From NCBI GenBank assembly GCA_034440615.1, contig JAOTOM010005103.1, forward strand, positions 107,501 to 171,500: 64,000 bases of DNA. The letters are read 5' to 3'. Of the stretch, positions 44,960 to 57,024 are shown piece by piece. The notes beneath the pieces were generated by a model. The model was not told the DNA's origin. It worked only from the letters and a program-made list of their open reading frames with translations, and did not search any database. Made by a program: the position numbers and the translations under genes. This DNA is from Ashinkailepas kermadecensis (lineage: Eukaryota; Arthropoda; Thecostraca; Neolepadidae). Every line of letters starts with the position of its first letter. The stretch's first letter is position 1.

Positions 44960-47470
44960 TACCAGCTACCACAAGCACACCATCAGCATGTGCGTCTTGT
45001 CACACCAGCTACCACAAGCACACCATCAGCATGTGCGTCTTGTCACACCATCTACCACAAGCACACCATCAGCATGTGCGTCTTGTCACACCAGCTACCA
45101 CAAGCGCACCATCAGCATGTGCGTCTTGTCACACCATCAGCATGTGCGTCTTGTCACACCAGCTACCACAAGCGCACCATCAGCATGTGCGTCTTGTCAC
45201 ACCATCAGCATGTGCGTCTTGTCACACCAGCTACCACAAGCGCACCATCAGCATGTGCGTCTTGTCACACCAGCTACCACAAGCACACCATCAGCATGTG
45301 CGTCTTGTCACACCAGCTACCACAAGCACACCATCAGCATGTGCGTCTTGTCACATCATCAGCATGTGCGTCTTGTCACACCAGCTACCACAAGCACACC
45401 ATCAGCTTGTGCGTCTTGTCACACCATCTACCACAAGCACACCATCAGCATGTGCGTCTTGTCACACCATCAGCATGTGCGTCTTGTCCACCAGCTACCA
45501 CAAGCGCACCATCAGCATGTGCGTCTTGTCACACCAGCTACCACAAGCGCACCATCAGCATGTGCGTCTTGTCCACACCAGCTACCACAAGCACACCATC
45601 AGCATGTGCGTCTTGTCACACCAGCTACCACAAGCACACCATCAGCATGTGCGTCTTGTCACACCAGCTACCACAAGCACACCATCAGCATGTGCGTCTT
45701 GTCACACCAGCTACCACAAGCACACCATCAGCATGTGCGTCTTGTCACACCAGCTACCACAAGCACACCATCAGCATGTGCGTCTTGTCACACCAGCTAC
45801 CACAAGCACACCATCAGCATGTGCGTCTTGTCACACCAGCTACCACAAGCACACCATCAGCATGTGCGTCTTGTCACACCAGCTACCACAAGCACACCAT
45901 GGGCACCATCAGCATGTGCGTCTTGTCACACCAGCTACCACAAGCACACCATCAGCATGTGCGTCTTGTCACACCAGCTACCACAAGCACACCATCAGCA
46001 TGTGCGTCTTGTCACACCAGCTACCACAAGCACACCATCAGCATGTGCGTCTTGTCACACCATCAGCATGTGCGTCTTGTCACACCAGCTACCACAAGCA
46101 CACCATCAGCATGTGCGTCTTGTCACACCAGCTACCACAAGTCACACCATCAGCATGTGCGTCTTGTCACACCAGCTACCACAAGCACACCATCAGCATG
46201 TGCGTCTTGTCATACCAGCTACCACAAGCACACCATCAGCATGTGCGTCTTGTCACACCAGCTACCACAAGCACACCATCAGCATGTGCGTCTTGTCACT
46301 ACCAGCTACCACAAGCACACCATCAGCATCGTGCGTCTTGTCACACCAGCTACCACAAGCACACCATCAGCATGTGCGTCTTGTCACACCAGCTACCACA
46401 AGCACACCATCAGCATGTGCGTCTTGTCACACCAGCTACCACAAGCACACCATCAGCATGTGCGTCTTGTCACACCAGCTACCACAAGCACACCATCAGC
46501 ATGTGCGTCTTGTCACACCAGCTACCACAAGCGCACCATCAGCATGTGCGTCTTGTCACACCATCAGCATGTGCGTCTTGTCACACCATCAGCATGTGCG
46601 TCTTGTCACACCAGCTACCACAAGCGCACCATCAGCTTGTGCGTCTTGTCACACCAGCTACCACAAGCACACCATCAGCATGTGCGTCTTGTCACACCAG
46701 CTACCACAAGCACACCATCAGCATGTGCGTCTTGTCACACCAGCTACCACAAGCGCACCATCAGCATGTGCGTCTTGTCACACCAGCTACCACAAGCGCA
46801 CCATCAGCATGTGCGTCTTGTCACACCAGCTACCACAAGCACACCATCAGCATGTGCGTCTTGTCACACCAGCTACCACAAGCACACCATCAGCATGTGC
46901 GTCTTGTCACACCAGCTACCACAAGCACACCATCAGCATGTGCGTCTTGTCACACCAGCTACCACAAGCACACCATCAGCATGTGCGTCTTGTCACACCA
47001 GCTACCACAAGCGCACACCATCAGCATGTGCGTCTTGTCACACCAGCTACCACAAGCGCACCATCAGCATGTGCGTCTTGTCACACCAGCTACCACAAGC
47101 ACACCATCAGCATGTGCGTCTTGTCACACCAGCTACCACAAGCGCACCATCAGCATGTGCGTCTTGTCACACCAGCTACCACAAGCACACCATCAGCATG
47201 TGCGTCTTGTCACACCAGCTACCACAAGCACACCATCAGCATGTGCGTCTTGTCACACCAGCTACCACAAGCACACCATCAGCATGTGCGTCTTGTCACA
47301 CCAGCTACCACAAGCACACCATCAGCATGTGCGTCTTGTCACAACCAGCTACCACAAGCACACCATCAGCATGTGCGTCTTGTCATACCAGCTACCACAA
47401 GCGCACCATCAGCATGTGCGTCTTGTCACACCAGCTACCACAAGCACACCATCAGCATGTGCGTCTTGTG
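44960..47470. repeat. 43-bp minisatellite, about 60 units, with 25-bp deletion variants
   Basis: Unit accagctaccacaagcacac, then catcagcatgtgcgtcttgt and cac. A 25-bp form (cacaccatcagcatgtgcgt, cttgt) recurs about eight times and is explained by deletion between two cacacca repeats inside the unit. All three plus frames are open (917, 839 and 826 aa), because 43 x 3 gives a 43-residue cycle without stops. Confidence 0.98.
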
Positions 47471-47679
47471 GAGAAGGATCATTGTTAGCTACATATTGTG
47501 TCTGTAGTTAATCGGGCAGGCAACTGGAAAATGCGATTGTACGGCCGATTCGCCTTGCAACGGTGGGTGTGTAGGCCGTCGTAGAACGGTCCCTGATTTG
47601 CTGATTCCTGATACGGCGGCAAAATGTGAGCCGACATTGCAACGTACGCCAAAGCTGAACAGCTGTTGTGCCGCTGCCG
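47471..47679. other. Single-copy spacer
   Basis: Nothing recognised. Confidence 0.5.
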
Positions 47680-47945
47680 CGTGCAACCTTATCAACATGG
47701 GCGCCTCTTCTGGGTGGTGGTGGTGCGGTACACAGGGCACGTGGACCTGAGCTGGTGTGCGCCACTGTTGTCTCGCTGTCTCGTCCCCAACCCCATCAAT
47801 ACGGCCACCGCCTCTGGGTGGGAGTGGTACGGTACACAGGGCACGTGGACCTGAGCTGATGTGTGCCACTGTTGTCTCGCTGTCTCGTCCCCAACCCCAT
47901 CAATACGGCCACCGCCACTGGTGCAGTACACAGGGCACGTGGGCC
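47680..47945. repeat. 104-bp tandem repeat, about 2.5 copies
   Basis: ggtacacagggcacgtggac recurs at 47727 and 47831, and agtacacagggcacgtggg follows near 47925. Each unit contains gttgtctcgctgtctcgtcc and a GCACGTGG E-box-like site. Confidence 0.9.
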
Positions 47946-48539
47946 CAGACTTTTGTGGAAGTTAGAGTTTCGTGTATTAGTGCTGCGTGAAACGAATCGA
48001 CGTGGAGCCTGTTTTGCAGGCATTGACACCCAGCCCCTGGTGCCGACGTCGACACTTTGTTCGTCCATTTTCCAGCTGCACTCTCAACTAGGACGCCAGC
48101 TTTGTAGATTTCCTGAACACCTCCCGTTTTGTTTATAGATCCTCTGCACATCTCGCTGTTTTTTGTAGATCTTCTGCGCGTAGATCTTATGAACGTAGGT
48201 CTTATGGGCCACCGCCCGTTCTCCAGCTAGCACTACCAGCTCAGACGGCGGCTTTTATGACGGCTGAACGCCGACGCTTCTTTGCGTACGCTACCATATA
48301 CCGACTGTGAGGTCGTGGCGTTTGGGGACATTTTCACGTTCCTTCAAACAGCAAGTTTTTGTGATATAACGCCCTTCCCGAGTAACAATAACCGGCTGCT
48401 ATATTTACTATGGCATCGTTGCAGATTGCCTGAAACACAGTTTTGAGCGCAAGATGATCCTGGTGGTCAGTCTGCTCGAACCCAACGCAACGCGGGTAAT
48501 GCCGCTGCGGTTAGGCCAGGTCAATGGTAGCCAGCGCCC
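47946..48539. other. Single-copy stretch
   Basis: A few short gtagatctt/gtaggtctt repeats at 48160-48215. No gene recognised. Confidence 0.5.
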
Positions 48540-48895
48540 CACCAGGCCGACCACCGTGCTGACTGTCAGTGACAGTTTGAGCAGTGCTGGTGGCGCCGTC
48601 CCAGGCTGACTGTCAGTGACAGTTTGAGCAGTGCTGGTGGCGCCGTCCCAGGCTGACTGTGTGCAGTTTGGCGTGGGCTGGTGGGCCCAGGCTGACTGTC
48701 AGTGACAGTTTGAGCAGTGCTGGTGGCGCCGTCCCAGGCTGACTGTCAGTGACAGTTTGAGCAGTGCTGGTGGCGCCGTCCCAGGCCGACTGTCAGTGAC
48801 AGTTTGAGCAGTGCTGGTGGCGCCGTCCCAGGCCGACCACCGTGCTGACTGTCAGTGACAGTTTGAGCAGTGCTGGTGGCGCCATCCCAGGCCGC
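48540..48895. repeat. 47-bp minisatellite with an internal palindrome, about 7 copies
   Basis: Unit aggctgactgtcagtgacag, then tttgagcagtgctggtggcg and ccgtccc. Each full unit has CTGTCA-G-TGACAG, an inverted repeat around one base. One unit at 48658-48690 is shortened. Confidence 0.94.
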
Positions 48896-48989
48896 GTCGG
48901 TGCCCGCCGGTTCCGACGGCCGGGAGCGGCCGTCGCTACAGCCGGAGAATGTCATTACCTTACCAGTGTTATACGTTGCCTCATACAGG

Positions 48990-49156
48990 GGACGAGTGGT
49001 CTAGGGGTAAGATGGTCGTCTCGCAATCAAAAGATTGTGGGTTCGAATCTCACCTGTCGCTACTCTTCGCCCGCGACCAATCGGCGTGAGAGATTGGCGA
49101 CGCTATATGACTCAACGGTCGACGTGTCGTAAAACCAATAACCAACCAACCAACCA
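48990..49156 (+). mobile_element. SINE-A, full copy with 15-bp TSD (one mismatch)
   Basis: A box gagtggtctaggggtaagat, B box gggttcgaatctc, body and 3' end as in the 31.7-kb copy, tail of four AACC units. Duplications ttgcctcMtacaggg lie at 48976-48990 and 49157-49171 with one difference. It sits directly between the 47-bp and 35-bp arrays. Confidence 0.95.
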
Positions 49157-49198
49157 TTGCCTCCTACAGGGCGTGACGTGCATTACCGGCCCGTCAGT

Positions 49199-51572
49199 GG
49201 TGTGACAACGGCCCCTGCTGCGTGTGACAACTGGCCGTCACACTGTGTGCCGCTGAGTGTGACAACTGGCCGTCACACTGTGTGCCGCTGAGTGTGACAA
49301 CTGGCCGTCACACTGTGTGCCGCTGAGTGTGACAACTGGCCGTCACACTGTGTGCCGCTGAGTGTGACAACTGGCCGTCACACTGTGTGCCGCTGCGTGT
49401 GACAACTGGCCGTCACACTGTGTGCCGCTGCGTGTGACAACTGGCCGTCACACTGTGTGCCGCTGAGTGTGACAACTGGCCGTCACACTGTGTGCCGCTG
49501 AGTGTGACAACTGGCCGTCACACTGTGTGCCGCTGAGTGTGACAACTGGCCGTCACACTGTGTGCCGCTGAGTGTGACAACTGGCCGTCACACTGTGTGC
49601 CGCTGAGTGTGACAACTGGCCGTCACACTGTGTGCCGCTGAGTGTGACAACTGCTCACACTGTGTGCCGCTGAGTGTGACAACTGGCCGTCACACTGTGT
49701 GCCGCTGAGTGTGACAACTGGCCGTCACACTGTGTGCCGCTGAGTGTGACAACTGGCCGTCACACTGTGTGCCGCTGAGTGTGACAACTGGCCGTCACAC
49801 TGTGTGCCGCTGAGTGTGACAACTGGCCGTCACACTGTGTGCCGCTGAGTGTGACAACTGGCCGTCACACTGTGTGCCGCCGCTGGCATGTTGGGTGTGA
49901 CAACTGGCCGTCACACTGTGTGCCGCTGCGTGTGACAACTGGCCGTCACACTGTGTGCCGCTGAGTGTGACAACTGGCCGTCACACTGTGTGCCGCTGAG
50001 TGTGACAACTGGCCGTCACACTGTGTGCCGCTGAGTGTGACAACTGGCCGTCACACTGTGTGCCGCTGAGTGTGACAACTGGCCGTCACACTGTGTGCCG
50101 CTGAGTGTGACAACTGGCCGTCACACTGTGTGCCGCTGAGTGTGACAACTGGCCGTCACACTGTGTGCCGCTGAGTGTGACAACTGGCCGTCACACTGTG
50201 TGCCGCTGAGTGTGACAACTGGCCGTCACACTGTGTGCCGCTGAGTGTGACAACTGGCCGTCACACTGTGTGCCGCTGAGTGTGACAACTGGCCGTCACA
50301 CTGTGTGCCGCTGAGTGTGACAACTGGCCGTCACACTGTGTGCCGCTGAGTGTGACAACTGGCCGTCACACTGTGTGCCGCTGAGTGTGACAACTGGCCG
50401 TCACACTGTGTGCCGCTGAGTGTGACAACTGGCCGTCACACTGTGTGCCGCTGAGTGTGACAACTGGCCGTCACACTGTGTGCCGCTGAGTGTGACAACT
50501 GGCCGTCACACTGTGTGCCGCTGAGTGTGACAACTGGCCGTCACACTGTGTGCCGCTGAGTGTGACAACTGGCCGTCACCCTGTGTGCCGCTGAGTGTGA
50601 CAACTGGCCGTCACACTGTGTGCCCTGTGCCGCTGAGTGTGACAACTGGCCGTCACACTGTGTGCCGCTGAGTGTGACAACTGGCCGTCACACTGTGTGC
50701 CGCTGAGTGTGACAACTGGCCGTCACACTGTGTGCCGCTGAGTGTGACAACTGGCCGTCACACTGTGTGCCGCTGAGTGTGACAACTGGCCGTCACCCTG
50801 TGCCGCTGAGTGTGACAACTGGCCGTCACCCTGTGTGCCGCTGAGTTGGTCACCCTGTGCCGCTGAGTGTGACAACTGGCCGTCACCTGTGCCGCTGAGT
50901 GTGACAACTGGCCGTCACCCTGTGCCGCTGAGTGTGACAACTGGCCGTCACACTGTGTGCCGCTGAGTGTGACAACTTGCCGTCACCCTGTGCCGCTGAG
51001 TGTGACAACTGGCCGTCACACTGTGTGCCGCTGAGTGTGACAACTGGCCGTCACACTGTGTGCCGCTGAGTGTGACAACTGGCCGTCACACTGTGTGCCG
51101 CTGAGTGTGACAACTTGCCGTCACCCTGTGCCGCTGAGTGTGACAACTGGCCGTCACACTGTGTGCCGCTGAGTGTGACAACTGGCCGTCACACTGTGTG
51201 CCGCTGCGTGTGACAACTGGCCGTCACACTGTGTGCCGCTGAGTGTGACAACTGGCCGTCACACTGTGTGCCGCTGCGTGTGACAACTGGCCGTCACACT
51301 GTGTGCCGCTGAGTGTGACAACTGGCCGTCACACTGTGTGCCGCTGAGTGTGACAACTGGCCGTCACACTGTGTGCCGCTGAGTGTGACAACTGGCCGTC
51401 ACACTGTGTGCCGTTGAGTGTGACAACTGGCCGTCACACTGTGTGCCGCTGCGTGTGACAACTGGCCGTCACACTGTGTGCCGCTGAGTGTGACAACTGG
51501 CCGTCACACTGTGTGCCGCTGAGTGTGACAACTGGCCGTCACACTGTGTGCCGTTGAGTGTGACACAGCCAG
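49199..51572. repeat. 35-bp minisatellite with hairpin units, about 65 copies
   Basis: Unit ctgagtgtgacaactggccg followed by tcacactgtgtgccg. GTGTGAC and GTCACAC within each unit form a 7-bp stem with loop AACTGGCC. Most copies are identical. A cluster of shortened copies lies at 50790-51130. Confidence 0.98.
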
Positions 51573-51860
51573 TGTGACGGTCTGCATGTACCAAACGCCA
51601 GTTACCTGGTCCACAGAGGTGTCAAGACGCGGTATTGCGGTAGAAGGCGCACTTGTCTCTACCCGATCGTGACTAGACACAAGCAAAGTTTGCTGAATTT
51701 TGTATGTTTCAGATATCAGTATAAAAACAACAACACATACTCGAGATGTCCTGGTGTAGTGCCATCCCAAACGTTTTTAGGGAGGTCTTTGCTCTTGTAT
51801 TGCTCCATGCGACTCAAATGTCCCTAGCGATGTTACCTGCACTCTGAATTATTTCTATCC
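51573..51860. other. Single-copy spacer
   Basis: Nothing recognised. Confidence 0.5.
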
Positions 51861-52682
51861 TGGGGCCAGTTTCACGAAGACCAATTTGTCTTATTTAAGA
51901 CAAATTGGTCTTGAATAAGACTTTTCCAGTTTCATGAAAAGGTCTTATTTAAGAAACAAGAAAAAAACTAAGACACAAAATTAAAGACAAATTTATTCTT
52001 ATTCAAGAAAAAATGGACGGTTGAGTTTCATGAAAGCTGGAATTTAAGACAAATTCACGAAAATGTCTTGAGTTCCAGAGCAAGAAATCAAGCATATAAT
52101 TATTGCGTAGATTGGATGTAGTGCTGCAGTGTGGTGGAGTGTTGTTCTATCGCTGTTGTAATATCGCTCGGAACGCTTCAGTTTTTTTTCTGGCGTTGCT
52201 GGCTTCTGGAACCCATGCTCAATGAATGTAATAATTTATATCTTATTTTTCAACCTCGGCTCCGTATCACAATGTATATTGTAACTACTATCGCCATCTA
52301 TTATCGGTATGCCCTAATGGTGTCGGCCAGTCAGCTGATAATGTAAACAAACAACTAGTGAAGAATGAAACCGGCGATCGCAGCCCGTCATTTTATAGGT
52401 ACTTGATTAATTTTGTCTTACACATTGTAAGTTCAACATTTATGATGTATTGCAGTTAGATGTAGGTATCTGTTTGCAACGGAAATAAGAAGTTATCGTG
52501 CTCGCAACATTTCAGTTACCGACACATTAAGAAAACACCTCAAGACAAAATCTACGAACAATCGAAAAAGTAAGACTTTTGAAACTAAGACATCTTGAAT
52601 TTCATGAGATCGCTTTTAAAAGATTCTTAGTTTTACATTTCTTAGTTTTGAAATGTCTTAGATTTTCATGAAACCGGGCCCT
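51861..52682. mobile_element. Likely non-autonomous DNA transposon (MITE-like), about 820 bp
   Basis: The left end (cctggggccagtttcacgaa) and the reverse complement of the right end (ccagggcccggtttcatgaa) match over about 20 bp with four mismatches, which is a terminal inverted repeat. Just inside the left end is a perfect 15-bp hairpin (gaccaatttgtctta, 51879-51893 and 51896-51910). Both ends are rich in aagac/gtctt motifs. The inside is AT-rich with one unrecognised 71-aa frame, so no transposase is evident. The TSD is unclear because cctgg is self-complementary, so the superfamily is unassigned. Confidence 0.65.
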
Positions 52683-52979
52683 GGTCGCCCATGCACGTCT
52701 GGTCTCGTGCCGACCGCGTGGACTGGGTGCCAGTTTGGGGCGCTACCGGGGCGATGAAGTCTGAGGTCTCCAGTTTGAATCAAAAGGTCGAAGGAAGTCT
52801 CCAGTTTGATCCCCGCCAGACAACACCCAGGATTGTGGGCGCACAAGACGAAGGTCAGTCCTTTGAGAAAGAACATTTCCCTTAAAATTCAGTTGGAAGG
52901 GAATTGCTTCCGAAGCCATCAGCCAGATGGTTATATTAACCCGCGAAGAAATGACTGGATGGGGCGTCCTTCTAAGTCT
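52683..52979. other. Single-copy spacer
   Basis: Nothing recognised except gtctccagtttgat duplicated at 52768-52812. Confidence 0.5.
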
Positions 52980-53093
52980 GGTAACTGCACCAGAATTGCA
53001 TGAGAAAACTGAAGAAAAAAATCAGAAGATCCCTGGATGGTAACGCCACCAGCATTGCATGAGAAAACTGAACAAATGAGAAGATCCCCGGAT
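52980..53093. repeat. Tandem duplication of about 55-59 bp, 2 copies
   Basis: ggtaactgcaccagaattgc and ggtaacgccaccagcattgc each start a copy. Both contain atgagaaaactgaa and end agaagatccc. Confidence 0.9.
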
Positions 53094-53794
53094 GTACTTG
53101 TGGTGGTCCGCTGGTCATTTTTGCAAGTTCTCATTGGCTGGTTCTCTCCCTGGGTGTGGGTAACCCCAAGGTGACACCTTCAATCCACTTGTCAGTGGCC
53201 TACTGTTGCGAATTAACCTATTTGCTTTTCAGCTCACGACTTCTAGAAATGGCTGAACATGGTGTTGGAGATTATGGCAATATGCAATTTGAGTCGTGAG
53301 AATTGGCCCAACACCACATCGTATCCAGAGTTTTCCTCACGGAATGCCACGTCTGTAATGTCCTCAGCTGTTCTATCTCCGCGAATGACCCCCGCCGGTG
53401 CTACCCATTGTCATGCACACGTGCCGTTCAGATTGGATAATTGCAGCCATCGCGTGGCGACCCGTGGGCCTGGCGGCCGCTAATGATGGAACTCACACCT
53501 GACTAATTGGGCCGTGTGTTGTTTGAGTGCCGGGTCAGCGAGGCTGCGGCTCCGCTGACGTGACCGCAGCGTGTTCCTGACGGCCGCGCTGTCAAGGTCA
53601 CGGCGGCGGTCGCCTCCGGCGGTGGTCGCCTGGGAGGCGGTGGCGGCCGGCCACGGGAAAACGCTCACCTGTCGCCGGCTTTGGTGCCAGCCAGTTGTCA
53701 CGTGACCCGATGTGTGGTCGGACGTCGGCCGGCCGGTCATGGGAGGTGGGCACGCGGCTCTCGGCAGTAAAATCGGCTGAGAGCGCTGCAGCCA
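53094..53794. other. Single-copy stretch, GC-rich after 53.45 kb
   Basis: Nothing recognised. Confidence 0.5.
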
Positions 53795-53960
53795 CCCCGG
53801 TAGCTCAGTTGGTTGGAGCGCCGTCTTGTTTCGGTGTCTCCTGGCCTGGCGAGACAGGATTCGAGTCGCTTCACGAGATCGTGTTCATCCTCCGGTTGGG
53901 ATGGGCTGCTGGCAACTGGCCCGGTAAGGCCGGGGACCAGCTACCGGGGCGGCCGTGTTG
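53795..53960 (+). mobile_element. tRNA-derived SINE-like head
   Basis: Very good A box (ggtagctcagttggttgg, 53799-53816) and a B-box-like aggattcgagtcg near 53853. The acceptor stem does not pair and the A-B spacing fits a SINE better than a working tRNA. The 3' end and TSD are not found. Confidence 0.5.
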
Positions 53961-54166
53961 GTGCATTGACGCCGCGCTAATTTCTCCCTCCAAATTCTGC
54001 CGCTGTGCTGGAATTCCCGGATCGAGTGGTGTGGGCTGGAGTCACTTAAACAAACTCTGCCTGGAATACCATCTTGATCCATTAAGCCATCCCAGCACGA
54101 ATTCGGACTACATGTCTTCTTGTCTTAAGTGTGTGTGCACCTGCAGCCGCTGCCGGCCGAATTGCC
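53961..54166. other. Single-copy spacer
   Basis: Nothing recognised. Confidence 0.5.
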
Positions 54167-54442
54167 ATGGCTGGTGTCTTTGCCGCTGGATGCTCTGTCT
54201 GGCGGTCCAGAACAGGGTGGTGGTCGTGGTGCCCGATGGCTGGTGTCTTTGCCGCTGGATGCTCTGTCTGGCGGTCCAGAACAGGGTGGTGGTCGTGGTG
54301 CCCGATGGCTGGTGTCTTTGCCGCTGGATGCTCTGTCTGGCGGTCCAGAACAGGGTGGTGGTCGTGGTGCTCGATGGCTGGTGTCTTTGCCGCTGGCTGC
54401 TCTGGCTGACGGTCGAGAACAAGGTGGTGGTCGTCGAGCTCG
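54167..54442. repeat. 69-bp tandem repeat, 4 copies
   Basis: atggctggtgtctttgccgc recurs at 54167, 54236, 54305 and 54374 with exact 69-bp spacing. The last copy is diverged. Because 69 is 23 codons, frames run through in-phase on the plus strand, but the neighbouring sequence gives no coding support. Confidence 0.95.
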
Positions 54443-55519
54443 AAAATTAATGTATCAGCTGATGAACAGCCGCAAAAAGGACAAAGGAGACGGTATCGCG
54501 GTCAGCCACTCTCGTGCTGTTGTTTTGCGCGCGGCTGTGCGTGAGGGTGAGGGATTTGGAGTTATCATTTCCAATGTGAGCTTAGCATCAGTCCCGTCGC
54601 GTTGCGTGAGATCGACGAGCATTGGAGTGCTGACACTCTTCGATATTTCCAATTTTCAGTGAAGATTAACGCTGCTGTTGTTGTGCTTCCAGCAGTGGCA
54701 GTTGGCAGTTGTGGATAGGGGAACGAAAATACACGCGAAGGTGGCAATAGTGACTGCAGGGAACCATGCAATGATGAGTGGAAGAGCTGGAGAGCGAGTG
54801 ACTCCTGTTTGGTTTAAATTACCCTCCACCCCTCCTGTTCATCGGTAGACGTTCGCAGGATGATGTGATACCAGCAGTTGTGATGATTATACTCGAGGTA
54901 TGATTTGGGGATCATGTTCAGTTACGAGTACCGAGCTTGTGTTGTCTAACCAACTGTACGTGTTGTGATTGTTTGGTGAGCCGCCCGGATCCGCCTTCCC
55001 GGTCACTGATGCAAGTTCCGTGTGGATCCATTTGCCACAGGATACAACATCCGTGGAGTTTACCGTTCTGCTTGGATCCATTGCTCCGTGGGAGTGATTG
55101 TATGTATGGATCCATCACCATAACGCAGCCACCCGCCACGTTGTTTACCCCTCTGTTCGGTGTTTTCCGCTGTCGGTTTTCAGCTGTCAGATTCAGCTGT
55201 GCATCTGTCTGCTTCCGCTGTCAGATATTTATTCCGTTGTCAGTACGCTATCCTAGTGAAACCCTCCCCCCCCGAATCTGTTCCACCCTCCTCTGTTGAT
55301 ATGATAGTCCACTGTGGCCCCCGTGCTCTGTGGACTCACTGACCGAGTGGCTTAGTCACCTGCGTGGACCAAATGTTCTAATTCACTCTGGGTATGTAGA
55401 TCGATCAGTGGGCGTGGGTTGCCACCCGGCTCGTGGGCTGCCGCCGTGCTCGTGGGCTGTCGCTCGGCTCGTGGGTCAGGCTCATGGGCTGCCGCCTTAC
55501 GTGTGGACCGCTCTCGTGA
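54443..55519. other. Single-copy stretch
   Basis: No gene recognised. ggatcca-type motifs recur at 54985-55112 without a fixed period. Confidence 0.5.
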
Positions 55520-56745
55520 GCCTCCCGGCAGACGGTTGGCTCTCGTGAGGCTCCCGACAGACGGTTGGCAGGCTCCCGTGAGGCTCCCGACAGACGGTTG
55601 GCAGGCTCTCGTGAGGCTCCCGGCAGACGGTTGGCAGGCTCTCGTGAGGCTCCCGACAGACGGTTGGCTCCCGTGAGGCTCCCGACAGACGGTTGGCAGG
55701 CTCTCGTGAGCCTCCCGGCAGACGGTTGGCTCTCGTGAGGCTCCCGGCAGACGGTTGGCTCTCGTGAGGCTCCCGACAGACGGTTGGCAGGCTCTCGTGA
55801 GGCTCCCGACAGACGGTTGGCAGGCTCCCGTGAGGCTCCCGACAGATGGTTGGCAGGCTCCCGTGAGGCTCCCTGACAGACGGTTGGCAGGCTCCGTGAG
55901 GCTCCCGACAGACGGTTGGCAGGCTCCCGTGAGGCTCCCGACGGATGGTTGGGAGGCTCCCGTGATGCTCCCGACGTACGGTTGGCTGTGAGGCTCCCGA
56001 CAGACGGTTGGCAGGCTCCCGTGAGGCTCCCGACAGACGGTTGGCAGGCTCCCGTGAGGCTCCCGGCAGACGGTTGGCTCCCGTGAGGCTCCAGAAGACG
56101 GTGGCTCCCGTGAGGCTCCCGACAGACGGTTGGCTTGTGAGGCTCCCGAAAGACGGTTGGCAGGCTCTCATGAGGCTCCCGACAGACGGTTGGCAGGCTC
56201 CCGTGAGGCTCCCGACAGACGGTTGGCAGGCTCCCGTGAGGCTCCCGACAGACGGTTGGCAGGCTCCCGTGAGGCTCCAGACAGACGGTTGGCAGGCTCC
56301 CGTGAGGCTCCCGGCAGACGGTTGGCTCCCGTGAGGCTCCAGACGGTTGGCTCCCGTGAGGCTCCCGACAGACGGTTGGCTTCCGTGAGGCTCCCGACAG
56401 ACGGTTGGCAGGCTCTCGTGAGGCTCCCGACAGACGGTTGGCAGGCTCCCGTGAGGCTCCCGACAGACGGTTGGCAGGCTCCCGTGAGGCTCCCGACAGA
56501 CGGTTGGCAGGCTCCCGTGAGGCTCCCGACAGACGGTTGGCAGGCTCCCGTGAGGCTCCAGACAGACGGTTGGCAGGCTCCCGTGAGGCTCCCGGCAGAC
56601 GGTTGGCTCCCGTGAGGCTCCCGACAGACGGTTGGCAGGCTCTCGTGAGGCTCCCGACAGACGGTTGGCAGGCTCCCGTGAGGCTCCCAACAGACGGTTG
56701 GCAGGCTCCCGTGAGGCTCCCGACAGACGGTTAGCAGGCTCCCGT
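55520..56745. repeat. 32-bp minisatellite with 28-bp variants, about 40 copies
   Basis: Unit ccgacagacggttggcaggc followed by tcccgtgaggct. The 28-bp form lacks ggca before ggct. One inserted-base variant (ccctgacag) and several deletions occur at 55980-56145. The 397-aa minus frame and the plus frames are artefacts. Confidence 0.97.
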
Positions 56746-57010
56746 GACCGTGGGTCTCGTCTGTGGTGGTGCTCGAGTGCGTGGGCAGTCTGTTATTGCG
56801 TTGCGATTGCGTGTGATAGGTTGCCCGCTGACCAAGGTTGGCGATGGGCGTGGCCCATGTTTAATGACACGACCGATGCTGGGTGTGAGACGTGGGCGAT
56901 GGTCATACTCTGGGAGGACGTTAAGCCATTGTAATGGTTTAATGCATCCGCCAACGCCCTGGTGTACAAGCTGCGTATTGTGTCTTCAGTTGATAAAATG
57001 ATGACATTTT
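56746..57010. other. Single-copy spacer
   Basis: Nothing recognised. Confidence 0.5.
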
Positions 57011-57024
57011 CAACTGAAGATGAC

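Noticed and set aside
44735..47511. Three overlapping plus-strand frames of 826-917 aa
   Set aside because: All three frames of the same 43-bp array are open, which a real gene would not show. No upstream or downstream domain is recognised.
53799..53870. Functional tRNA gene
   Set aside because: A and B boxes are present, but the acceptor and anticodon stems do not fold into a cloverleaf by eye. Better read as a SINE head.
53695..54450. 251-aa frame with four 23-residue repeats (69-bp array)
   Set aside because: The in-phase unit length makes an open frame inevitable. The N-terminal part runs through a tRNA-like SINE head.
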